From contig OY292279.1 in NCBI GenBank assembly GCA_958496175.1, positions 15,190,001 to 15,254,000 on the forward strand: a DNA stretch of 64,000 nt, written 5' to 3'. The notes beneath the pieces were generated by a model. It was not told the origin of the DNA, made no database searches, and saw only the letters and a program-made list of their open reading frames with translations. The stretch is from Sisyra terminalis. Lineage: Eukaryota; Arthropoda; Insecta; Neuroptera; Sisyridae. The stretch's first letter is position 1; each line of letters begins with the position of its first letter. Of this stretch, positions 1 to 10,842 are shown piece after piece. The position numbers and the translations under genes are program-made.

Positions 1-1070
1 CCGTAGTTTCGTACGTGCCAAAACTACCGATGGTGTCCTCGGGTTTTTCTCATGAAAATTGTACACGTGGGATGTCATAAAATACACATACATTTATACA
101 TGAAAAGACGGAATGGAAAATCCTTTAAGAACCAAGAGAAAAGCCACGTTGTGTAATAATAGAACTAAAGCCTACCCTGTCTCTTATTTCCAGCTACTTT
201 AATCTCATAAAAAGCTCTAACTCATCCAGTAAATTATCCAAAATTCAAAAAAAAAATACCCAAAAGAAGTGTAAACTTCTCCATTCTCCACCTATAAACA
301 AAATGATTTCATAACAGACATTCCAGTCTCGAATATCATAAATTCTCTCCAACCGGTTTTTCGGTGCACACCAATTGGGATTGGATCGTTCAATGTTCCA
401 TGAGAGGGATTGACCGAAGACGCGAATTATTCGCACGAAGAATAATAATCTTACACAAATAATAAAACGTTATTTTCATCCATGAATTAAATTTTCTCTT
501 AATTAAAATAATTTACATGTTTATTATACAAAGGTAGGTAGGTATGTACTCGTACGTAACTTCATTTGTGACCAACGAGCAAAACGTTTCACTTAAAACC
601 GTTTTATTCGACTCGTCCTGTTCCCTTTCGTAATTTTGGTGTTTTCTTCGAGCAAAAACATTCCTGGAACTTTATTATTACTGTTATTATTATTGTCGAC
701 GTCTGAATTATTATCATAGAAACAAACGGACGATGAGTCCGAATTGTTGATGGGAACAAGAAAATATTTATTTTATTGAAGCATTTCTAGCCTGATGATG
801 ACATTTTACTAATTAAACGAACTTAGTCATTTTTAGTGCAGCACAAGTAAAAGGTTTAAAAGGTTTCTTGGTAAAAAATTACACTGAAGCCATTATTCTT
901 CAACTAATTTGCCTTAGGGTCTTATGGTTAATTAAACTTAGTTTAAGTGCTCGTATTACATAAAAAATAGCAAAAACTTGTATCTTTGACTCCCTGATGT
1001 AAGTTCACGACTCAACTGCATTTAGAGAAATAAAAATATATTCCTGTACAAAAAGTATTGGAACATTTTT
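1..1070. other. A+T-rich noncoding DNA, nothing recognised
   Basis: Short ORFs only, stops in all frames, no transposon ends or splice-flanked open frame that I can see. Confidence 0.5.
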
Positions 1071-1140
1071 TTAAATAAGAAGACAATTCAGGTTGTTTAA
1101 GATAGTTTTTTTTTTTATTTAATATTTTTATTATTCAGTT

Positions 1141-1177
1141 AACTACGTTTCGTTACGTATCGTAACTTCATCAGGCT
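1141..1177 (-). ncRNA. Hammerhead-like ribozyme motif, family A left arm
   Basis: Minus strand reads AGC, CTGATGA, extra A, stem II GTTACG/CGTAAC with loop ATA, GAA, self-complementary ACGT, then A. The stem I partner is GTT instead of GCT, so stem I is weakened in this arm. Activity is not shown. Confidence 0.45.
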
Positions 1178-1213
1178 TCTATAAAAAATTCAAATAATTA
1201 CAAAATATGTCAA

Positions 1214-1917
1214 TCTATACTAATATATAAAATTCTTACGTCTGTCTATAAATTTCGATTTTGAACCCAATTTTAGGGTAAATATTTGTTTCAAGAGGCC
1301 CTTATTCCAAATTTAACATTTTTAAAATTTTTGTCTGTCTGTCTGTCTGTGTGTCCCGATTTAACTAAAGAACTAAACAACCGAATTTAATGAAATTTAG
1401 TATTAGGATACAACACAATTTCCCACAGACTATAGGCTACTTATCATTCCAAAAAAAAATAATAAGGGAAGGTATTCCCTAGTGACGAAAACAAAAAATT
1501 TTACTTTAGATAGGTGAGTTACATATCATTGGAAAGGTAATTAAAAGTTAGAAAATAATCTGTTAAAATATTTTTAGAAAATCTAGACCCTTAACTTCTG
1601 TTATTTAAAACGCGAGTATTTTGATAAGTTTTGACTTTTTTTAGTCCTAATTAAGACCGACTTTATTTATGTATAGATGCTGATTGATTTACGGATTATT
1701 TGGTCGACGGTAGGTAAACCTATCGTAGCTATACGAAATAGACATACTCTTTTTAGATATTTATAAATATTTTTTGAAAATTAATAAATTAAATTCGTTT
1801 TTCGTAAAAGAAATAAGAAAAATAAAAATTTCCATATACTACCACTACAAGGAGCAAACCTAAAAAGAAAACAATCAACATCAACGTTACGCAGACGAAG
1901 TCGCGGGGATCAGCTAG
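1214..1917 (+). mobile_element. Non-autonomous Helitron (Lep1-like), nested in family A
   Basis: The element starts TCTATACTAATATATAAA and ends with CGAAGTCGCGGGGATCAGCTAG. It is inserted between A (1213) and T (1918) without a target duplication, as Helitrons do. The 5' TC and 3' CTAG ends, a short imperfect hairpin (GAC-GAA-GTC, 1894-1902) just before the end, and a TCTG microsatellite near 1330-1350 are all typical. The ends closely resemble the Lep1 Helitron group known from Lepidoptera and other insects. At 704 bp it has no Rep/helicase ORF, so it must have been mobilised in trans. It interrupts the left arm of the palindromic element and is therefore the younger insertion. Confidence 0.85.
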
Positions 1918-2396
1918 TCATACATAAATTTCAAAACTTTAATAATATACATATAATATAGATAATGTAAGATATTTTTAATTAAATAATAATAACTACT
2001 CAAAATTTTAAAATATGACAAATATTTAAAGAGATATTGTTATAAATAATTAAATAAATAATAATAAAATTAATTAATAAAATACCTTGATTCACAAAAA
2101 TAAAATATTTTCAATTTAAACTCAATAAATAAATAAAAATTAAAAAATTACACACTCTACCCATACACATTACATGTAAATTCAGTGCCGCCTAATGAGC
2201 CCAACTAACATCCAACCGCGCGTTATTCAAACATAGGTCCACCAGTTTAAACTTTTTTTACACTATTTTTTTTAAATTAATAAATTTATTATTTAATTAC
2301 AAATATTTTATATTATCTATATTATATGTATATTATTAAAGTTTTTAAATTTATGTATGATTGACATATTTTGTAATTATTTTAATTTTTTATAGA

Positions 2397-2433
2397 AGCC
2401 TGATGAAGTTACGATACGTAACGAAACGTAGCT
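2397..2433 (+). ncRNA. Hammerhead-like ribozyme motif, family A right arm
   Basis: In order: stem I AGC (2397-2399), CTGATGA core (2400-2406), extra A (2407), stem II GTTACG (2408-2413), loop ATA, CGTAAC (2417-2422), GAA (2423-2425), self-complementary ACGT (2426-2429) as stem III, A at the expected cleavage position (2430), stem I partner GCT (2431-2433). Stem III has no loop, so folding would need two molecules, as proposed for minimal hammerheads in Penelope-like elements. The extra A between core and stem II departs from the textbook consensus. Confidence 0.5.
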
Positions 2434-2501
2434 AATTGAATAATAAAAATATTAAATAAAAAAAACCGATCTTAAACAACCTGAATTGTTTTCTTATTTA
2501 A

Positions 2502-3417
2502 AAAAATAAAAGCTGAGATCTGAATATTATCATCGATTATTGCAACCTATACAATTATTGATTTACAGTAGCTTTAATTGAAAATTTGTTTTTTTTTTTT
2601 TTGTGTAAAATTTGTACCACAATTTATTAGTACATTATATACTAACTAACAAAAAAAATATACGTCAACTGTTCTGTACTTACAAACAAAATTTTTCAAA
2701 AGTATTATACTGTAAATGTTACCGTTGGAGTAAATATTGACTTGATGTATTAGGAATCTACGTATACTTTAGCAAAAATTTTACATAAAGGTTAATATTT
2801 TTGTTTATAACAGAAGAGAAATTAAAAACGAAAATTTCACGTTTTTTTTATAAATATTTTAATTAATGAAAACAAAAAATAAAGCATAACAAAATAGTCA
2901 TATCCAAAGAATGCCAGATCACAGATGACCAAAAAAAGTTTTAAAATGGGAACTCCAGAAAAAAGACGATGAAAAAGAGCAGCTCTATGATGAAAAACTT
3001 TCGTCGAAAAAGTTATAGAAGAAAAAAATATAAGAAATAGAAATTGAAAAATTAGAGAGTTACGGAAAGCAAAAACGTTGATTTTGTAAAAGAATACTAA
3101 AATATAGCGACGATCGCTATATTAAAGTACATACCAACTACGCAACTCGATGGAAACCTATATGATCTTGTGATTAACTTATGTATACCTAGAGCATATG
3201 CAATACTAAGCCAATAATTTATGTTCTAAGGTATTGTACTATTAGAGCTTCAGCTACTAGTTTGGATGTTTAATTAAATTTGATTGCATAAACCTTGCAA
3301 ATATGTAAGGAATTTTTGTACATTTTTCACAGAAATTCGTTCAAATTTTAAAAATAATCCATATGAGTTTAATATTTGCTATTAAATATCCAAACATCGT
3401 AAACTTCTGATACCGTT
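2502..3417. other. A+T-rich noncoding DNA with a purine-rich stretch
   Basis: About 2930-3080 is purine-rich with scattered short frames, possibly an old repeat remnant; nothing identifiable. Confidence 0.4.
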
Positions 3418-3495
3418 AGTAATGTCTGACCGAAACTAGCTTTTACGGCCAAACCCGAAACTGAAACTTTCCATATTAGGTCATGTTTTTGTAGG
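3418..3495. repeat. hAT-type terminal fragment related to the element at 22864-23548
   Basis: The segment beginning taatgtctgaccgaaac matches the reverse complement of the right end of the 22864-23548 element, including the reiterated CCGAAAC motif and the stretch ending in aggtcatgtttt. Only one end is present. Confidence 0.6.
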
Positions 3496-5240
3496 AAAAA
3501 AAGTTGATGATAATTAGTCAGTCTATATTTTTAATCCTATAAGAAACTAATCATTTAGTCTCTTAATATTTGATTTAATATTCATTTGAATTTAATATTC
3601 AAAAACCTTTTACGTTAACGTTATCAAGTGCCACCGAATGATTGAAAATTCAGATACCTACAAATAAGATTATTAATATTTTTCCTTTTTCTTTATTTTT
3701 TTCCATTATCAAGAATTAATGAATAAAAAAACTTCTTTATTCTCCAATGCATAAGGTTGATGACTCCTTATGAGATTTAAGAAAAATAAATATTTGGAAA
3801 AATGAAACTTTGAACTATCATAAGTATTTTAACAACTTCATACATAAGATTCAATTTTCAATTATAATGAAGATGCAAAAAATTTAATAACATTGAATCA
3901 AAAAAAATCATTTAGTTTTTATTACTTGGTTCCTCCGGTTAAAGATATGTAAAACGTTATTTTTAAAAGTTTATTATGAAAATTTTTTAGGTGAGACTAA
4001 AAAAATTTAAGAATTATTTCAATAAGGGTGGCCCTTGTACATAAACCTTTATTCATACAAGTTGAACTATGATTCAATTTCTTAAATCATTAGTAATGAA
4101 CCATTTATTTAACAAATTTAAAAAATATTATGCCTTAAAAATCCTCGCAAAAATGCGTTTTCTATAACTTTAATTGTTCATTTTAAATATTTTAACGAAA
4201 TTTCATAATATTTGTAGGAAAACACCAAATTTATTTTTAAGTGTTAAAAAAATATGATGTTTTGTAATTTTTTTAAATAGTAACTGATAGGCAAATTGTT
4301 TTCTTATTTTCTTCATTTTTCTTTAAAGTTTTGGCACCCACAAGCTTTATTTGGAAACCAATTACATAAGTACGAAATAATTTATTGTAATAAATATTTA
4401 TTTTACTGCGAGGAAAAGAAATATTGAAATTTAATAAAAATGGTAAAATTTTTTAATCGTTTCCTTATATTTTTTGCGTTAATGTTCTTTTTGACAATTA
4501 CTTTTGCTCTTACTTGTAAGATAAATACATCGAGTAATTAATTACAAAATAAAAATATTCACGGTCTTTTTTTAATAGTAATATAATACAAATTAAATTT
4601 TAATTTCTTTCAAATTGTATTCGAGCTGTTTAACATGAAATCTCATTAAACTTTTGGTTTTTTTTTTGTATTTTGTAAAAAAAAATTTCTTTAATAATTG
4701 TTAAAAATATTTTTAAGAGTAATTCCTATTTTGATGAGGAACAAATTGTTTAACGAACATGTCTGTCAATGATGTCTGCTGATAAGTTTAAAAAGTTTTT
4801 GCAAACTTATTTCAAGTATTAATTTTTTAGATGATGTAGAAAAGCTCAGAAATGTAAAAAAATTCAATCATTTCAGTACATTTATGTGAGAACTATCTTA
4901 GACGACTCCAACGCGAAAAAATGTTAATAATATCATTATTACAAGAAAATACGAAAATATACGTTACATTCCATATAATCTAACAACCTAAGAAAAAGCT
5001 TTATAAGAGACAGCATTGTAATTCCATTTGTGGGTACGAGAAAACCCCGTTTGTTCATTCTACCCAACTTTGTAAGAAAAGCCCACCACTCTACTCTCCT
5101 TTCTTATTATTTCAAATCCACGCGAAAAAGAAAAACACGAACAAGGGCAACAAACAAAACGACCTCATACATAGAAAATTTTCCAGCTAGCTTTCTCTCC
5201 GACTTGCTGGATTTACTATTTCGTACAATCGAAAGCTTTT
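3496..5240. other. A+T-rich noncoding DNA, nothing recognised
   Basis: Poly-A and poly-T runs and frequent stops. From about 5030 the composition becomes less A+T-rich and leads into the motif cluster that follows. Confidence 0.45.
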
Positions 5241-5455
5241 AGAATGTGACTAGCCATTTTTATTCACCGAAAAATTCAAGAACAGTCTAAGATTGGTGTG
5301 GCGTTGTTTTTATCGTGGAGGCGCTTTTAGAATGTGAATAGATTTGAATGGATATACTATATATTTATAAGGGAAATTGTCACATTCTGGGTTACTGTTT
5401 TCTATAGTTTCATTCCTTTGTATAAGACACGGACAACGTCATCGTTAGAATGTGA
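5241..5455. promoter_or_regulatory. Candidate enhancer: cluster of AGAATGTGA sites
   Basis: AGAATGTGA occurs at 5241-5249, 5329-5337 and 5447-5455, and inverted (TCACATTCT) at 5380-5388: four copies in 215 bases. A CATTCC (GGAATG inverted) lies near 5411. The core AGAATG/GGAATG matches the known TEAD/Scalloped site. The three forward copies also share flanks (TTAGAATGTGAMT), so a diverged local repeat is possible. No promoter or ORF is nearby. The regulatory role is inference. Confidence 0.35.
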
Positions 5456-6810
5456 ATGACTTCATTTTGTGTATGTTGTAGGTTTTAATATATAGATATA
5501 GAAAAAAGGAAAGGAATATTTTTCACGGATGATGGCAAATTCTACACACCGATTCCTAAAACGAAAGGCTTGGTACAAATGTAATAAAATGGAGTTTTCG
5601 TGAAAATTATATGAATGCAATTTTTTTTGTCTCATCTCTTTTTAATACAGAAAACTACGTTTTATTTTCTATAAGAGTACCGATAGACTATATATATATG
5701 CAATGCTAAACAATTTACACGATCGAAATAATAAAAATTCGTACCGCAAAAATAAAATCGATACATGTCGTTTCTTCTGCATTAAATTACTTTTGTCGAC
5801 ATGAAAATTTAACGAGACAGCGAGAATATTTCAATGTACGTAATTAGCTTCATTTGTAGTTTTATTGGAGATATTATACAACATGTTATTCAAGACGATA
5901 TGAATATTAATCGTCTCATATTCTTACAAATACCATCCATTTATGCATGAACTCGCCCAACTGGCTCGTTTCTTTTTTTCCCAAAATTGAACCTTCAAAT
6001 ATATAAAATTTCACAAATAATGTCCAATAAAATCTCAATTTGGTGTTGCATTTTATATTACGAATCCCAGAGAATCCAAATAAAGCACTTAAAACTGATA
6101 TAATTTTTAATAAATTTATAATATTGAAAAAGTGTTGCAGAAGCGTCAATTCCAATTAATTTTATGTTTTATATTAAAACAAAGATTTATCAGATTGTAG
6201 CAGGTATATGGCAAATTTAGCAAATTTATTCAAAATTTTATGGTTTATTAAAAGGGGTTAGTAAAATAAAGCTTTTGGAATCAAATAAAGATCAAGCTTC
6301 TTCATAAAAAATGATTGAAATTCTTAGAGCGGAACTTTTCAATCCAGACGGTTTTGATGAGATTTCAAGGCAAAGGGAAAAGTTATGTTCGGGTTAAGGG
6401 TTGGATGGTGAATTATTTCAAACTAAAATCATTTTATAAAAGTTGTATATTTGCAAAGGAGGAGTAGATGCAATTTTTAACGATTCATTAATAATTTTTA
6501 ATACAAAAAAAAAAAAATTCCTTTAGTACCAAATATGTCAAATGCTGATATAAAAGTATTATCTTAAAAAATTTATAAGAAGATAACCACAAAGCCAAAC
6601 TCAGGAATGTAAAAATAGAGAAATAAATCGAGAATAAAAAAAAAACGGTATGTGTACTTATGTATGCGTTTGAAAAGTTATACTATTTTGATATAACCAA
6701 AAAGATATTTTCAATCCACTACCGTAGCCTCTTTTGGTAGTGCCTGAACTGGCATACCAGTTATAAGAGGTTTGTTATAACAGATAATAAAATTCAGATC
6801 TCAGCTTTTA
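5456..6810. other. A+T-rich noncoding DNA
   Basis: Nothing recognised apart from homopolymer runs. The 26 bases before 6811 resemble, inverted, the flank just after 2501, so family A may extend a little beyond the limits given. Confidence 0.4.
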
Positions 6811-7046
6811 TTAAATAAAGAAGACAATTCAGGTTGTGTAAGATTGATATTTTATTATTTAAATTAATTACGTAGCTAATTTAAATCTATATATGTATAT
6901 TATTATACTTGTGAAATTTATGTATGATTGAAAACTAAGTAATTATTTTTTATAGAAGCCTGATGAAGTTACGATACGTAGCTAATTTGAATATTTAAAA
7001 ACATTAAAAGAAACGATCTTAAACAATCTTAATTATCTTCTTTGTT
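6811..7046. mobile_element. Palindromic element family A copy 2, degenerate
   Basis: The left end (ttaaataaagaagacaattc) and inverted right end (7020-7046) match copy 1, as do internal arms. It is about 236 bp with a shortened centre. In the right-arm hammerhead region the 3' half of stem II and the GAAA are deleted (6957-6990), so this copy should be inactive. Confidence 0.7.
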
Positions 7047-7867
7047 AGTGATAACCAAAATATGATACAATTATAAACCCAATTGGCAATTTAAAGTTGT
7101 AAACACTTCCATGTGAGTGGAATACAAATATAATAGGTATTGTCTCAAATTTGTACTATCATGTCATTAGTTTCAACTGTCATTTTGATTTCATTCAATT
7201 GCTAATTTTATCCATTTGTCAGTTGTGTCAGTGTTGGGCTGTGAGTATTTCACGGAAAGTTACTGAATTGCAAATTAAAGATTAAATTGGCTATTTATAC
7301 TTCGATACTGTATGTATACACTGTTGGCTACTTATTTAAATTTTATGATAAATAACATATTATATGAATTAACCATTTATCAATGCAGCATGGGTCACAC
7401 ACTCAAATGGTGCTTATCGAAAACATTTACCATATAAAAGTAGATTATCGCTATAAAACATCATATATAAATATTTATAAACATTACTAAATAGCAACGT
7501 CCTTAAAATTATATCAATACAACAGTTATTTTATATTTTATTTACCCATATGCATCTATATATTGAAAATGATTTTTAATTCAAATATAGAAAAGTATAA
7601 TACAATAAAATGTCTCAATTGATTTTCCTTAGATTATTTTAAAAATTTTACTATGCAAATCGCTCCCAAAAATCATCTAGCTTTCACCCCCAAACCATTT
7701 GCAAGCAACTTCCAACTGTAGCAATGGCGTATCATTTTATCAAAAATTCAGTCTGATTATTTTTTCATAACGCCCCTCTAAAAGTATAACTTTAAAAATA
7801 TAACAGTAGGGGTATAAAATCAAATTAGATTTATATGATTAGTGTTTTATCACATAGTATTTACAAA
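7047..7867. other. A+T-rich noncoding DNA, nothing recognised
   Basis: No open frame, no transposon ends and no splice-flanked segment seen. Confidence 0.4.
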
Positions 7868-8032
7868 GCGATCCAATACTACTTGATGATCACTGAGGAA
7901 GATTGCTTGGCAATCAAAATACGTATATGGACAATACGCCTATAATACATTTGCTCAAGTTTATGTATATAGTTTAATATTGTAAATTCTATTACATAAA
8001 TAAGACCACAATATATTTTTTTTATTGTATAA
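7868..8032. repeat. Dispersed repeat family C copy 1, with hammerhead-like core
   Basis: From gcgatccaatactact to aataagaccacaatatat it is shared with 20232-20412 and 48775-48990. Position 7890-7930 holds CTGAGGA, extra A, stem II GATTGC/GCAATC (loop TTG), AAA, self-complementary ATACGTAT, A, then TGG pairing with TCA. The hammerhead G12 is replaced by A in every copy here, which should abolish cleavage. Likely a terminal unit of a Penelope-like or related element (inference). Confidence 0.65.
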
Positions 8033-9244
8033 ACAAAGTAGAGTAAGTTTTAAAAAAGCTCGAAACACTAAAGATTTCTATAAACATTTTATTTGCCAGC
8101 TTTTAAATTAGACACTCTATAGCTACTCCTGAAAGTTTTCATTTTCTTTTTGAGACTGTTTAACTGTATAAAAAGTGTACTAGTATGTGACAACTTGCAC
8201 TTAGAGCTTTGAAATTCTTTGACGTTTTAGATTTTATTTACGTTTTACAAATCTCTTGATAAACATAAATTAAAAGTTTTGTCATAAAACAAGACTGAAG
8301 GACGTGACTGACGAGCTTAGGATATCCGTTTATTGATTCTTCCAACCGGATATTGCAATTGTATCACGCGATTGACTATTGACACGAGCCAGAAAAGACT
8401 AAACTGATCCAACTAGCCATTAAATTTTTATTTTATTTCTTTAAGAAAAAAAATGCATGCCATTTAAAAGTGATTATTTTTAATTTATGCTCAAAAAAAA
8501 GTTTTATGTTTACAATCAACTTTAAAATAGTAAAGTTTCAGTAAATGAATATCAAAAGACGTGATTTAAGAGGGTTTTAATTTATCAAAAGAATAAACTG
8601 AGTTTAAGTAGAGTGGTAAAACTTAAAGCTTAATAGATGTCAATTGAAATGTTTACTGATATCATTTTGAAATAAATCTATATAATTAATTTGTTTTAGG
8701 TTCAATGGACGAGCAAGTTTAAAGTATTGATGAAAATAATTAAGAGATTTGTATTTCAAATAGGCGTGCAAGTATAAGTTGGATTTTGTACGAGAAAAAG
8801 AGCTTTTCTTTTACGTTTTATTGGAATATATTGAAACTATCCATTCACTAATAATATCTAATAAGATACCTAGAGCTCGTGCTGTATTAATAAAAAGAGG
8901 GAAAACCAATTTGCTGAAATTTGCTACAAGAGAAATGGATGAATGGGAAGAGGCGCGCAACAACATTGGTATGAAGCTTTTTCATGAACTTTGGAGCAAT
9001 AAACTTCTGGGCGGAGATTGAGGGCTTGAGATAACATAATATCTTTCCACCGCGAAGATATGAGTTGAAAAGGTGGTGAAGAAGGCAACGAAGAAAACGA
9101 CGAACTACGAAGGAAAAAACTATGTAAAAAGAAAGTAGAATATCTCGCAGTATTTGATCTCCTCTAAAAACTTTTATATAAAAACACACAGACACACACT
9201 AACACTGATATTCGCATCAATTTGTGCTGAATGATATCCACCAA
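8033..9244. other. Noncoding DNA with a protein-like short frame at 8779-9021
   Basis: The frame at 8779-9021 (plus) is 80 codons, has no ATG at its start and lies just after a stop. Its end (MKLFHELWSNKLL) looks protein-like. A pyrimidine-plus-AG acceptor-like site lies at 8699, but no donor follows. I do not recognise a family and do not call a gene. Confidence 0.3.
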
Positions 9245-9620
9245 ACTCAGCAAGTTTAGAAAACTTTGTTCTCGTTTTATATTCAACGAAAACATCCGAG
9301 AAATATAGCCTCCAAATTCATCCCCATTTATTTATCCAGCCATCGTAGACTTGCTTCAGTACTACGTTCGTTCATCCATTTATACATCCACGCCCCTAAT
9401 TTTTACCAAGAAAAACTACCCAAACTAAATTGTCTCACACTACACTGAACTGGAACAACCAAGTCCCGGAGCCATCCGCATCATTGAGTCTTAACATCCT
9501 CAACATCGCATACTTTGTACACATATCTCTCCTGACCCAATTCCAATTCACTTTTGCAGGGAAAATATTTCCATTCCGACTCCATTTCCGCCATACCATC
9601 CCAACAAACAAATAGAATTA
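9245..9620. other. C-rich, G-poor island
   Basis: A strand-asymmetric stretch rich in C on the plus strand, unlike its surroundings, with runs such as CATCC and CCATTT. Similar composition occurs at 54.25-54.56 kb. No splice-flanked ORF. It could be a 5' UTR-like or regulatory segment. Confidence 0.3.
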
Positions 9621-9942
9621 ATAAATATAAAAAACAAACAAGAAAATTTCTGCCATATTTCTTCCATCAATAAAATGAAAATGCTTGTCGATATATACTC
9701 GCGCATTGCCGCAATAAGGAACGAATGAGAATTCTTATATTAACTCATTTCAATTATCTAAAAGAAAAAATAAAATGCCAAGCTTGAATGAACTTTTACA
9801 AGTTTGAACCAACACAAACAAAAACAGCTAAAAGGAACTGAGAAGCTCAATATTATTCCTTCAGGACTTTTTGTAATTGTATGCCCGAAAATAGTAAAAA
9901 AAATATCAGATCAAATGAAATTTGAAACCTATTAAAAAGAAA

Positions 9943-10155
9943 GATATCTGCCAAGTGTGAAATCTGTGTATTAGTTCATTTAACTTGCCAATGATTCCAA
10001 CGGAATAAAGCTCCATGTCAAACAGTGTACAATATAATTCATTTACTGAAAAAAACAATAGATGAACGAATTTTTCACGTGATGATCCTGGTAATTTGTC
10101 ACCAAGATAGTGCTATTTGACCTCATTAGATTATTTTCGGTGCGAATATATAAAT
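9943..10155. repeat. Direct repeat, left copy (213 bp)
   Basis: Begins gatatctgccaagtgtgaaa and matches 10630-10842 in the same orientation along its full length with scattered differences. The palindromic element 10182-10594 lies between the two copies. Confidence 0.8.
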
Positions 10156-10255
10156 ATATATAAAATTGGTTGTGTCCATACTTTACATAATATTATTTAT
10201 TTTTAGCAGGAAAGTGAACTTAAAGGATGTGAATTCATATCCTAATAATTAATTC

Positions 10256-10293
10256 AGCGACGTTTCGGTCCTTTATTTAACCTTCATCAGGCT
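10256..10293 (-). ncRNA. Hammerhead-like motif, family B left arm
   Basis: Minus strand: AGC, CTGATGA, extra A, stem II GGTT/GACC (one G-U pair), GAA, ACGT, C, GCT. All elements are intact. Confidence 0.5.
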
Positions 10294-10481
10294 TCTAAAA
10301 AATCATATTAATACAAATACATGTTTATAGAACCCTTCAAAACATACTTAATTGTTAAATTATTCATTTACCTTAATACAAAGTACACAATATACATTAT
10401 ATACAAATTAACAAATTGTACAAATTAAGAATGTTTTGAAGGATTCTATAAACATGTGTTTGTATTAATATGATTTTTAGA

Positions 10482-10519
10482 AGCCTGATGAAGGTCAAAT
10501 AAAGGACCGAAACGTCGCT
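10482..10519 (+). ncRNA. Hammerhead-like motif, family B right arm
   Basis: Stem I AGC (10482-10484), CTGATGA (10485-10491), extra A, stem II GGTC (10493-10496), 8-nt loop, GACC (10505-10508), GAA (10509-10511), palindromic ACGT (10512-10515), C at the cleavage position (10516), GCT (10517-10519). Stem II differs from family A at most positions yet pairs fully. This is the best-preserved copy in the window. Confidence 0.55.
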
Positions 10520-10629
10520 GAATTAATTATTAGTATATGGATTTACATCCTTTAAGTCCACTTTCCTACTAAAAAATAAATAATATTATAAAAGTAAAAA
10601 TTTACCGTCCCAAAATGATAAAAAATAAG

Positions 10630-10842
10630 GATATCTGACAAGTGTGAAATCAGTGTATTAGATCATTTAGCTTGTTATTGATTCCAACGGGACAAAGCTC
10701 CATGCCAAAGAGCACGCAATACAATTCATTTACTCAAAGAAACATTAGATGAACGAATTTTTCCCGTAATGATCCTGGTAATTGGTGACCAAGATAGTGC
10801 TATTTGGCCCCATTAGATTATTATCGGTTAGAATATGTAAAT
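10630..10842. repeat. Direct repeat, right copy (213 bp)
   Basis: Matches 9943-10155 end to end, same orientation and same length. Confidence 0.8.

Larger units (their letters stand above)
1071..2501. mobile_element. Palindromic (foldback) element, family A copy 1
   Basis: Two long inverted arms. The left end (ttaaataagaagacaattc) is repeated inverted at 2483-2501. Pairing continues through the hammerhead-like segment (1141-1177 and 2397-2433) and, once the nested Helitron at 1214-1917 is removed, through 1918-2000 against 2300-2370. Each arm is therefore well over 200 bases, and the middle is A+T-rich with no coding potential. Without the Helitron the element is about 730 bp. A degenerate copy lies at 6811-7046 and a one-arm fragment at 13576-13690. 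Paired inverted terminal units carrying hammerhead motifs are known from Penelope-like retroelements, so I infer a non-autonomous derivative of that type; a foldback DNA transposon is the alternative. Confidence 0.75.
10182..10594. mobile_element. Palindromic element family B copy 1
   Basis: The ends (tttacataatattatttatt and its inverse) start an inverted repeat that runs almost to the centre near 10390. Each arm holds a hammerhead-like segment. It is 413 bp with no ORF. It shares the outer and core sequence with 13234-13488. It belongs with family A in layout but not in primary sequence outside the ribozyme-like core. It sits between two 213-bp direct repeats. Confidence 0.75.

Noticed and set aside
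8779..9021. 80-codon plus frame with a protein-like C-terminus
   Set aside because: No ATG at its start, stop just upstream, no donor or homology; the opposite strand has an even longer frame.
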